Assembly (NCBI GenBank): GCA_964464635.1
Contig: CAYXGT010000002.1
Coordinates: forward strand, 1-64,000
Source: CAYLMG01 sp964464635
GTDB lineage: Bacteria > Planctomycetota > Phycisphaerae > Sedimentisphaerales > Anaerobacaceae
Length of the DNA stretch: 64,000 nucleotides
Direction of reading: 5' to 3'
Shown here one piece after another: positions 15,812 through 22,959 of this stretch (position 1 is its first letter; the number at the start of each line of letters is the position of its first letter). Made by a program: the position numbers and the translations under genes. The notes beneath the pieces are model-generated. The model did not search any database. It was given only the letters and a program-made list of their open reading frames with translations, and was not told the DNA's origin.

Positions 15812-17053
15812 CTATTGTGTCGCTGACTGTGCCGGTTGTTGTTTGAGAAGGCTTGTGCCTTCTCTTATTCTTGATTCTGTCGGCTGATAGGACCTCAACG
15901 TGGAGTCCGGCGGATATACTATTTCAGCCTCTTCTTTCATTTTTTCAACCATTTGGGGAATAAGTTCCTGCTCTTTTCGTGACTGGAGAACTTTAATAAT
16001 ATTATTTTTGGCCTCATCGAAAGGAACGGTGCTGGCGTCGCTGTGGTTGGTTACTTTTATGATATGGAATCCTCGTGAGCTTTCCACAACGTCACTGACC
16101 TGGCCAATCTGGAGGCTGAATGCTGCGTTTGAGAATGCCGGTATCCATTGCCCCCTGTGATTTAATCCGAGGTCACCGCCCCTGCTCGCCGAGGGACAGT
16201 CTGAGTAGGCTTTTGCCATTTCGGCGAAATCGGCTCCGTTTCTGATTTGCTCGAGTATGTTTTGCGCCTTTTGTTTTGCCACTGCTTTTGTCTGCTCGAT
16301 ATTATTCGGGTCTGATTTGTCGGGTACTATGAGAATATGACTTGCTCTTACCATTTCGGGCTTTTGGAAGAATCTCTGGTTTTCATCGTAGAATTTTTTC
16401 GCATCCTGTTCAGAGATATCAAGCTCGCCGGGATATTTGATTTCCAGAAGTTTTGTCATCATAAGTCTTTTCTGCATTGTATTTTTCAATTGACTGAAGT
16501 CGGTGCCGCGTGCTTCCATCTGGGATTTAAAATCTTCCATAGTCATATTCGGGTCCGAGGCTTTAATCATTTCCATAATATAGTTATCAACATCCTGTTC
16601 TGTAACTTCAATATTGTTTGCCTTTACCTGCTCATCGAACAGTATCTCAGTTATCATATTGTCCAGCATCTGGCTTTCATATTGCTCGTGAAGTGAGGGG
16701 GTGGTTTTTTGCTGCATTTGTTCTCTGTATTCGATTATCGGCTGAACATTTTCATCCAGCTGGGCCCTGGTAATAACTGTTCCGTTAACGGTAACGATAA
16801 CGTCTGAGCCCTGTATTGTCTTTTGGGCCGTTTTCGGCTCGATAGTAATTTCGGTTTTAGCTGCCTTTTTTTCGGGTTCGACGGATTTTGCCGGCCTGGT
16901 GATTTCAGCTTTACTTTCAGCAGCAGGAACAGTTTCAGAAACAGTCTGCGTCTCAGTCGTGTCGGCTGGTACCTTTTTTTCCTCCTGACATCCGCAAATA
17001 AAGATAAGAACGGATGCTATAATACAAGCGAAATTGAATGAATAGGACTTCAT
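15812..17053 (-). CDS. Parvulin-type peptidyl-prolyl isomerase lipoprotein (SurA/PrsA-like)
   Basis: A 413-residue protein. A lipoprotein signal with lipobox FICGC (Cys about residue 22) is followed by a low-complexity Glu/Lys/Thr linker, a SurA_N-like helical domain (about 85-215, VTVNGTVITRAQLDENVQ and MLDNMITEILFDEQVK), and a PpiC rotamase domain (about 236-335, ASHILIV, GADFAEMAKAYSDCPSA, GGDLGLNHRGQ, AFSLQIGQVSDVV, GFHIIKV). It should act as a membrane-anchored foldase for exported proteins. AAAGGAG precedes the ATG. It stands alone between repeats and the divergent thioesterase gene. Confidence 0.9.
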   Translation of the reverse strand: MKSYSFNFACIIASVLIFICGCQEEKKVPADTTETQTVSETVPAAESKAEITRPAKSVEPEKKAAKTEITIEPKTAQKTIQGSDVIVTVNGTVITRAQLDENVQPIIEYREQMQQKTTPSLHEQYESQMLDNMITEILFDEQVKANNIEVTEQDVDNYIMEMIKASDPNMTMEDFKSQMEARGTDFSQLKNTMQKRLMMTKLLEIKYPGELDISEQDAKKFYDENQRFFQKPEMVRASHILIVPDKSDPNNIEQTKAVAKQKAQNILEQIRNGADFAEMAKAYSDCPSASRGGDLGLNHRGQWIPAFSNAAFSLQIGQVSDVVESSRGFHIIKVTNHSDASTVPFDEAKNNIIKVLQSRKEQELIPQMVEKMKEEAEIVYPPDSTLRSYQPTESRIREGTSLLKQQPAQSATQ

Positions 17054-17229
17054 AATAAACTCCTTTCGACAAATAAATCTGCCTTCAGCATCGATAAAAA
17101 AGATGCTTACTTAAAATACACAAGGTTTTATTTTCAAATATAAACGCGCATTATTTCACAAAAGCGTTCGAGGGTCAATGTTTATTTTCATATTTGCTTT
17201 TTGGTTTTTTCAGGAGTTTGACAATCTGT

Positions 17230-17258
17230 TTGAAAGGCAGCTTTTATGTTGTTACAAT
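17230..17258 (+). promoter_or_regulatory. Promoter of the thioesterase gene
   Basis: TTGAAA at 17230-17235, a 17-base spacer and TACAAT at 17253-17258, about 70 bases before the start codon of the thioesterase. Confidence 0.5.
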
Positions 17259-17328
17259 ATCGCGGGTGCGGCTTTTTGTGCCGATTCCGGGGAGTAAAAA
17301 GGTTTAAGAGCTGAGAAAAGAGACAGGG

Positions 17329-17745
17329 ATGGATTTTCCGCAGCGTATTACCATTGAGAGCAAAACAATAACTATTGTTCCGCGTTACTGTGAGACGGAC
17401 CAGGGCGGTGTGGTTCATCACAGCGTATATCCGGTCTGGTTCGAGATGGGCAGGACGGAGCTTCTTAGGGTCAATAAGGTTGCTTATAAAGACCTTGAGG
17501 CAGCGGGCATTTTTTTTGTGATGGCGGAGCTCAATATAAGATACCGTCAGCCGGCAAGATATGACGAAAAACTCGAGCTTGAGACGGTCTGCACGAAGGT
17601 AACGGCCAGTAAGATTGAACACAGCTATAAACTTACGCGGTGCAGCGATTCGGCGGTTCTGGCTGAGGGTACGAGCGTGCTGGCGTGCATTAATTCGGAT
17701 GGAAAGGTGCAGCGGGTACCGGATTTTTTGTACCCGGCTGGGTAA
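17329..17745 (+). CDS. Acyl-CoA thioesterase, YbgC/4-hydroxybenzoyl-CoA type
   Basis: A 138-residue single hot-dog domain. YCETDQGGVVHHSVYPVWFE near residues 25-44 (split here as YCETDQGGVVHH and YPVWFEMGRTELLR) matches the active-site helix of the YbgC/4HBT family, with the catalytic Asp in ETDQ. MAELNIRYRQPARYDE is the following strand pair. It hydrolyses thioester bonds of short or aromatic acyl-CoA or acyl-ACP in the cytoplasm; the real substrate is unknown. Its own promoter is upstream and no operon partner is seen. Confidence 0.88.
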   Translation: MDFPQRITIESKTITIVPRYCETDQGGVVHHSVYPVWFEMGRTELLRVNKVAYKDLEAAGIFFVMAELNIRYRQPARYDEKLELETVCTKVTASKIEHSYKLTRCSDSAVLAEGTSVLACINSDGKVQRVPDFLYPAG

Positions 17746-17840
17746 AGAATCCTGCTTAGAGGTGAGTTTGAATTGACTTGTCCGGGCGGGTCGGCTACAC
17801 TAAAAAGAAAAAAGCAACCCTGCCACGTGGTGGCAGATAA

Positions 17841-18241
17841 AATTTGAAATATAAGATTTGAAAGAGAAAAGGAAGACTTCGAATAAATACAATGTAAAAA
17901 GAAATCCCCCCCCCGCCACCCATCTTTCGTTAATACTTCGGAGGGCAGGCAGAGGCGGGGGCTAATCGACCTTGCAGTGCAAGGGGCTAACATTTAGGGA
18001 AAATGGATTCCCGCCTGCGCGGGAATGACTATAGAGGTGTTCTCTACAAAGCAATTTGAAATATAAGATTTGAAAGAGAAAAGAAAGACTTCGAATAAAT
18101 ACAATGTAAAAAGAACCCCCCCCCCAGCCACCCATCCTTCGTTAATACTTCGGAGGGCAGGCAGAGGCGGGGGCTAATCGACCTTGCAGTGCAAGGGGCT
18201 AACATTTAAGAAAAATGGATTCCCGCTTTCGCGGGAATGAC
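17841..18241. repeat. Tandem duplication of a ~190-bp intergenic unit, period 212 bp
   Basis: AATTTGAAATATAAGATTTG at 17841 recurs at 18053, and the two copies (17841-18029 and 18053-18241) stay near-identical through a C-run, the CGTTAATACTTCGGAGGGCA segment, GGGGGCTAATCGACCTTGCA and a hairpin ATTCCCGCcTgCGCGGGAAT / ATTCCCGCtTtCGCGGGAAT. The unit holds no open frame. The 24 bases between copies mention TATAGAGGTGTTCTCTACAA, present once. Confidence 0.8.
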
Positions 18242-18379
18242 GGTGTCGTTTACGCAGGTTTGAATAGGCGCAGGAAGCAGTTGCCGTCCGTCTTCGCTGC
18301 GCTACGCCGAGATAAATGCCGGCGACAGCTAAACGGCTCGGGCTGGGAGTTCGTGGTACTTTAGTAAAAGGGGTCTTTG
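18242..18379. repeat. Degenerate composite repeat before purF
   Basis: GCCGGCGACAGCTAAACGGC followed by TCGGGCTGGGAGTTCGTGGT is a worn copy of the module found at 20995-21035 and 21773-21811 (GGCGACTGCTAAACGGCACG and palindrome). No promoter was identified for purF. Confidence 0.5.
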
Positions 18380-19828
18380 ATGGGTTCGGGAAAAAGAGAA
18401 AGTTGCGGGCTTTTCGGTATTTTCGGTGATGAAGATGCGGTTAAAAAAACATATTTCGGTCTATACAGTCTGCAGCACAGGGGGCAGGAATCGGCAGGTA
18501 TAGCGTCAAGTGATGGTGAGTCTGTTCATTGCTATAGTGGTATGGGTTCGGTTGCGAGGGTGTTTCGCAGCAGCAAAAGGGTTCTGGGGAGGCTGTCTAA
18601 TCCCGCGGCGATAGGGCACGTGCGGTATTCGACGAGCGGCTCATCCAACCCTATCAACAGCCAGCCTCTTTTGACTGAATATTCACGCGGGCAATTGGCT
18701 ATCGCGCATAACGGAAATCTGATTAATGCATCTCTGCTCCGTGATGAATATGAGGCTTACGGCAGCATATTCAAATCGACATCGGATACTGAGATAATAG
18801 CTCATTTAATGGCCAAGCCGACACACGTCAGCAATCCCGACCCCCTGGCACACGTACTGAATCATCTCCAGGGAGCATATTGTCTGCTGTTTCTGTACCC
18901 TGACCGTATCGAGGCGGCCCGTGACCCTTATGGTATTCGCCCGTTATGCATAGGAAGGACAGAGAAGGGCAACTACGTGGTTGCAAGTGAGAGCTGCGCG
19001 TTTGATGCGATGGGCGCCGAATTTCTGCGTGAGGTCGAGCCGGGTGAGATTGTTACCATAGATAAAGAGGGACTGAGCAGCAGGTATTTCGTCAAGCAGG
19101 GAACGGTCAGCACGGCTCATTGTTTGTTCGAGCATATATATTTTGCGAAGCAGAGCAGCACGTTTTTCGGCGAGAACGTACACGAGTTCAGGAAGAAGCT
19201 CGGCAGGCGGCTCGCGAAAGAGCACCCTGTTGAAGCCGACGTTGTGATACCGGTGCCGGATTCGGGGACATCGGCAGCGGTCGGCTACTCGCAGGGCAGC
19301 GGGATATCTTTCGATATGGGTCTGGTGAGAAGTCACTATGTCGGCAGGACGTTCATATCGCCGGACCAGAAGCTGCGGGAGCTGCAGGTAAAACTGAAAC
19401 TGGCGGTTGTAAAAGAGGCTGTGGAAGGTAAACGTGTTGTCGTTGTTGACGATTCGATAGTGCGCGGGACGACCACCAAGGGCAAGATAACGGCTGTTCG
19501 CCAGGCGGGAGCGAAAGAGATTCATATGCGAGTGAGCTGTCCGCCGATAAGATTTCCCTGCTATTACGGGGTTGACTTTCCGACGAAGGAGGAGCTGATT
19601 GCGAACAATCGGACGCTCGAGCAGATAAGAGATTTTCTCGGCGTTGACAGTCTCGGCTATATGTCACTCGAAGGACTTTTGAGCTGCGCGGCCAAGGACA
19701 GCGATTGCTACTGCACAGCGTGCTGGAGCGGCAAATACAAGATACCGGTTGATGTTGCGGTCAATAAATTTACTATGGAACGTTACCAGATGCGGATGTT
19801 TGATGATTTGCCCGATGTAAATGAGTAA
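18380..19828 (+). CDS. purF: Amidophosphoribosyltransferase
   Basis: A 482-residue enzyme making phosphoribosylamine from PRPP and glutamine, the first step of purine synthesis. After a short N-terminal extension (MGSGKRES) comes CGLFGIFG, whose Cys becomes the N-terminal nucleophile of the glutaminase after processing. IGHVRYSTSGSSN and NGNLIN follow. The PRPP motif is VVVVDDSIVRGTTTKG (about residues 352-367). C-terminal DSDCYCTACWSGKY suggests the Fe-S-containing Bacillus-type enzyme. The frame opens with TTG then ATG; ATG 18380 is preferred. The last eight bases overlap purM. Confidence 0.94.
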   Translation: MGSGKRESCGLFGIFGDEDAVKKTYFGLYSLQHRGQESAGIASSDGESVHCYSGMGSVARVFRSSKRVLGRLSNPAAIGHVRYSTSGSSNPINSQPLLTEYSRGQLAIAHNGNLINASLLRDEYEAYGSIFKSTSDTEIIAHLMAKPTHVSNPDPLAHVLNHLQGAYCLLFLYPDRIEAARDPYGIRPLCIGRTEKGNYVVASESCAFDAMGAEFLREVEPGEIVTIDKEGLSSRYFVKQGTVSTAHCLFEHIYFAKQSSTFFGENVHEFRKKLGRRLAKEHPVEADVVIPVPDSGTSAAVGYSQGSGISFDMGLVRSHYVGRTFISPDQKLRELQVKLKLAVVKEAVEGKRVVVVDDSIVRGTTTKGKITAVRQAGAKEIHMRVSCPPIRFPCYYGVDFPTKEELIANNRTLEQIRDFLGVDSLGYMSLEGLLSCAAKDSDCYCTACWSGKYKIPVDVAVNKFTMERYQMRMFDDLPDVNE

Positions 19829-20888
19829 GTTTATAAGCTATGAGCAGTCGGGGGTAAGTATCGAAGCCAACGACCGGATGGTCGAGCGAATCCAGTCGTC
19901 TATGGCTGGTACGTTCGGTCCTCGTGTGATGGATTTGCCGGGCGGCTTTGCGGGTCTTTTTCGGCTTGACTATGACGAGAGGCTGTTCAAGAAGAATTAC
20001 AAAAGGCCGGTGCTCGCGGCGTGCACGGACGGCGTGGGCAGCAAAGTTCAGCTCGCAGCGATGATGCCCAAGTACGATACGGTCGGGATAGATCTGGTAG
20101 CGATGAACGTAAATGATATGCTGACGCTGGGTGCGGAGCCTTTATTCTTTCTTGACTATCTTGCGGTCAATAAACTTGAGCCTGAAGCGGTGGCCGAGAT
20201 GGTAAGAGGCGTTGCTGAAGGCTGCAGGATGGCGGATTGCGCGCTTCTTGGGGGTGAGACTGCGGAGATGCCGGACACGTATAAGAAAAACGATTTCGAT
20301 ATGGCGGGCTTTGCCGTCGGCGTCGTCGAGCGCAGGAAAATCATAACCGGCAGAAATATTCGCAAAGGTGACGTGATTTTAGGTTTGGCATCGAGCGGTC
20401 TGCACAGTAACGGCTATACGCTTGTTCGCAATATATGTTTCAAGGCGAACAATCTGAAGATGACCGACAAAATAGATGAGCTCGACGGGGCAAAGCTCGG
20501 TGATGTATTGCTCGAGCCGACGCGGATTTATGTTCGAGTGATAGTGAAGCTTTTGAGCGGGTACAAGGTCAAAAGAATCGTTCACGGTATGGCTCATATT
20601 ACCGGCGGCGGGCTGGCGGGCAATATCGAGAGAATTTTGCCGAGAAGCTGTGATGCTGCTATAAACAAATCGAGCTGGGCTGTGCCTAAGGTGTTTGGCT
20701 TTCTGCAGAATAGAGGCCCGGTCGAAGAGGCTGAGATGTACAGGGTCTTTAATATGGGCATCGGGTATGTTTTAATCGTTGCGGAGGATTTTGCCGACTC
20801 GATATCGAACAAGCTCGGCCATTACGGCGAGAAGGTCTATAAAGTCGGCAGAATTACAAGCGGTGCGGGAAAAGTTATTATAAAATAA
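19821..20888 (+). CDS. purM: Phosphoribosylformylglycinamidine cyclo-ligase (AIR synthetase)
   Basis: A 355-residue ATP-dependent ligase that closes the imidazole ring in purine synthesis. ACTDGVGSKVQLA, the metal/ATP-site VAMNVNDMLTLGAEPLFFLDY, LLGGETAEMPD, GLASSGLHSNGYTLVR and HITGGGLAGNIERILP are diagnostic. It overlaps purF by eight bases, so both are translated from one message. Other pur genes are not in the window. Confidence 0.95.
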   Translation: MSKFISYEQSGVSIEANDRMVERIQSSMAGTFGPRVMDLPGGFAGLFRLDYDERLFKKNYKRPVLAACTDGVGSKVQLAAMMPKYDTVGIDLVAMNVNDMLTLGAEPLFFLDYLAVNKLEPEAVAEMVRGVAEGCRMADCALLGGETAEMPDTYKKNDFDMAGFAVGVVERRKIITGRNIRKGDVILGLASSGLHSNGYTLVRNICFKANNLKMTDKIDELDGAKLGDVLLEPTRIYVRVIVKLLSGYKVKRIVHGMAHITGGGLAGNIERILPRSCDAAINKSSWAVPKVFGFLQNRGPVEEAEMYRVFNMGIGYVLIVAEDFADSISNKLGHYGEKVYKVGRITSGAGKVIIK

Positions 20889-20934
20889 AATGACCCAAGT
20901 AATGCTGACATATAGTTCATGTTGCGTTCAGAGC

Positions 20935-21035
20935 TTAAGTCGCAGTACCCTTCGATGGTTCGACCTTGCTCACCACAAGCAGGCTCAGGGCAGGCCGGCG
21001 ACTGCTAAACGGCACGGGCTGGAAGCCCGTGTTAC
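20935..21035. repeat. Composite repeat module plus dispersed palindrome
   Basis: Order: TCGCAGTACCCTTCGATGGT, a GCTCAGGGCAGGC end (20981-20995), GGCGACTGCTAAACGGCACG, then the hairpin GGCACGGGCT-GGA-AGCCCGTGTTAC (21010-21035). The same order is seen at 21732-21811, showing that the two repeat types travel together. Confidence 0.7.
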
Positions 21036-21078
21036 TTTGCAAAATGTTTTTTGGTCTTGATAATGAAGGAGATTTAAG

Positions 21079-21675
21079 ATGAGATGGAAAGACCTAAAGC
21101 TGATTATGATTGTGGTAGTGATTGGGATTATTTTTTGTGCGGCGTCATACGCTATGAGAAGTAATGAAGCGGATGTGCAAAAGAACTCTGCCGAGGCTGT
21201 TGAAATGGGTGAGAGTGAACGCCAGATAACAGAAGCGGAGGTTCCTGCGGTTGTTTTGGCGGCTCTTAAGAAGCTTGCAGGCGGAGCTAAAATTACCGAG
21301 TTTGCAGAAGAAATCGAGTACGGCCACACTTTCTATGAGGGTTCGTGGAAAAGCCCTGACGGAAGAAACGTAGATTGTTTAGTAACGTCAAGCGGCGACC
21401 TTGTTGAAATCGAGGAAGAGATTCAGGCTGGTAAGGTGCCCGCTGCGGTTATGAAAGCGGCGTGGAAGGCCGCCGGCGAAGATACCAGGCTGGCGTTCGA
21501 GAGAAAGACGATGATTCTCTACGAGGTCAAATTCCAGAAAGGCGATAGCGGGCAGGAATTGCTTCTGAGTCCTGACGGCCGCTGTGTCGAAGAAGCGAGC
21601 GATAAAGGCAAAGCGGTTGAAGACGAAGATAATGATGACGATGGCGACGAAGATTTAGATGATGACGACGATTGA
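21079..21675 (+). CDS. Exported protein with PepSY-like repeats and acidic tail
   Basis: 198 residues. A basic start and one hydrophobic helix (about 8-25, LIMIVVVIGIIFCAASYAM) act as signal or anchor. Two PepSY-like units follow: EVPAVVLAALKKLAGGAKITEFA..TFYEGSW and KVPAAVMKAAWKAAGEDTRLAF..ILYEVKF. The C terminus is a run of Asp/Glu (about 178-198), which could bind divalent cations. PepSY domains often act as inhibitors or regulators of exported enzymes. AGGAGAT lies before the ATG. The role is not known; it sits between two repeat clusters, alone. Confidence 0.65.
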   Translation: MRWKDLKLIMIVVVIGIIFCAASYAMRSNEADVQKNSAEAVEMGESERQITEAEVPAVVLAALKKLAGGAKITEFAEEIEYGHTFYEGSWKSPDGRNVDCLVTSSGDLVEIEEEIQAGKVPAAVMKAAWKAAGEDTRLAFERKTMILYEVKFQKGDSGQELLLSPDGRCVEEASDKGKAVEDEDNDDDGDEDLDDDDD

Positions 21676-21676
21676 A

Positions 21677-21811
21677 ATAACACGGCCAGGATGGCCGTGT
21701 TACCATGGGCTGGAAGCCCGCGGTACGATTTGAGTCCGAGTCGCCGTACCCTTCGACGCCGCTCAGGGCAGGCTGGCGACTGCTAAACGGCACGGGCGGG
21801 CCCGTGTTATG
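21677..21811. repeat. Cluster of palindromes and a composite module
   Basis: AATAACACGGCCA-GGA-TGGCCGTGTTAC (21677-21703) and CATGGGCTGGAAGCCCGCGG run back-to-back. Then follow the TCGCCGTACCCTTCGACGCC / GCTCAGGGCAGGC module and a short hairpin CGGCACGGGC/GCCCGTGTTA ending at 21811. Confidence 0.75.
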
Positions 21812-21832
21812 ATGTGTATCGAGTCCTGTTAG

Positions 21833-22840
21833 ATGATTAAGTCAATAATCAGGCTTTTGGCGGGGGCTATATTATACGGCGGTTTTGCCGTATATCTTTA
21901 TCAGCCTTACTTTGGAAGTTTCGAGCGGTTTCAATATGTACTTGTCGTAAGTGCTGTCGGCGGCGGTGTCGGCTGTTATCTTTTGAGCAGGCGGTGGACG
22001 AAGTCATTTTTCGGCTCGTTTTTTGCCGGAGCGATTTACGGGTTCGGGCCTTTTATGCTCGGCCTGTCGGGCTATCATCCGGCGGTATCGGTCCTGGCGG
22101 CGAGTATTCCGTGGTTATTTTTGCCGGCAGGCTTGTGGCCGAGGGGGAAGCTGCGTGCACTGCGGGCGGTTTTGAGTCTTTTGCCCTTTGCAGCGGTAAT
22201 TGTTTTTTTTCAGGCTGCGGAGCATTTTCGATTTTATCCCGTGCCGAAAGGTACTGCGATAGGGACGATTGACCTTTTGGGTTTATTATCAGCTTTGGTG
22301 GCGGCGAAACGGGGTCCTGTTCTTATCGGCTTTTATCATATACCGATTGCAGCTTTGATTATCGGTATTGCGATGCTGATAAAAGCAAGGCGTCTTGGGA
22401 CGATTGCAATTATTGCCGCGAGTATTGCCGCCAGTTTTTATGGGCAGGTTCTGTCGGTCAGTCCTTTTATGTGGTTTTCGATTGCGGCTGTGTGTTTGTC
22501 GATAGTAATCGGTGTTGGTATTGACGGCCTGGCACTGACGGGAGCGGCTGACAGGAAATGGATTCTTGCGGCAGAGATTATAATGCTGTCACTTGCGATA
22601 GTGACGTTATTGATGGCGAGCAAATATTTCCAGACCTTTTTAGGTCTGGGGGCCGGCTACGCAAGGGGCTTCGTTGAATCGGGGAAGATGTATATACTCG
22701 GTGCGGCTGCGATGGGTATTTTGTTTTTTATGGCGCGGACACAAAAGCAATTGACATTCGTAAAGCTGATTTTGCTGTCGTGTGCGGTCGGCGTTGATAT
22801 ATTTATTTGTGCACAGTATGTAATTGATTGTGTTATGTGA
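21833..22840 (+). CDS. Polytopic membrane protein of unknown function
   Basis: A 335-residue very hydrophobic protein with about nine to ten predicted membrane helices (for example residues 6-24, 30-50, 58-76, 84-100, 114-130, 168-188, 195-212, 240-262, 290-306, 314-332). It has few charged residues and no motif I recognise. The overall shape is like small polytopic proteins of polysaccharide or lipid metabolism, but nothing supports a function. It lies between PepSY-like and protease genes and is followed by the strong protease promoter. Confidence 0.6.
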   Translation: MIKSIIRLLAGAILYGGFAVYLYQPYFGSFERFQYVLVVSAVGGGVGCYLLSRRWTKSFFGSFFAGAIYGFGPFMLGLSGYHPAVSVLAASIPWLFLPAGLWPRGKLRALRAVLSLLPFAAVIVFFQAAEHFRFYPVPKGTAIGTIDLLGLLSALVAAKRGPVLIGFYHIPIAALIIGIAMLIKARRLGTIAIIAASIAASFYGQVLSVSPFMWFSIAAVCLSIVIGVGIDGLALTGAADRKWILAAEIIMLSLAIVTLLMASKYFQTFLGLGAGYARGFVESGKMYILGAAAMGILFFMARTQKQLTFVKLILLSCAVGVDIFICAQYVIDCVM

Positions 22841-22861
22841 AAAAAAGCTTTTATTTAATAC

Positions 22862-22890
22862 TTGACAATGACGGTAGAATTCAATACAAT
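22862..22890 (+). promoter_or_regulatory. Strong promoter of the C10 protease gene
   Basis: A perfect TTGACA at 22862-22867, a 17-base spacer and TACAAT at 22885-22890, with the protease start 70 bases on. Confidence 0.65.
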
Positions 22891-22959
22891 CGGTGACAGT
22901 TGGAAACGGGGCCTTATCGCATAATCGAGCGGGACAGGAGGCTGATTCGGAGGACAAAA

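Noticed and set aside
15530..15826. 98-residue open frame after groES
   Set aside because: It runs through a composite repeat and overlaps the parvulin gene end; no ribosome site or domain seen.
17188..17622. 144-residue minus-strand frame opposite the thioesterase gene
   Set aside because: Shadow of a clear 4HBT-family gene; no independent support.
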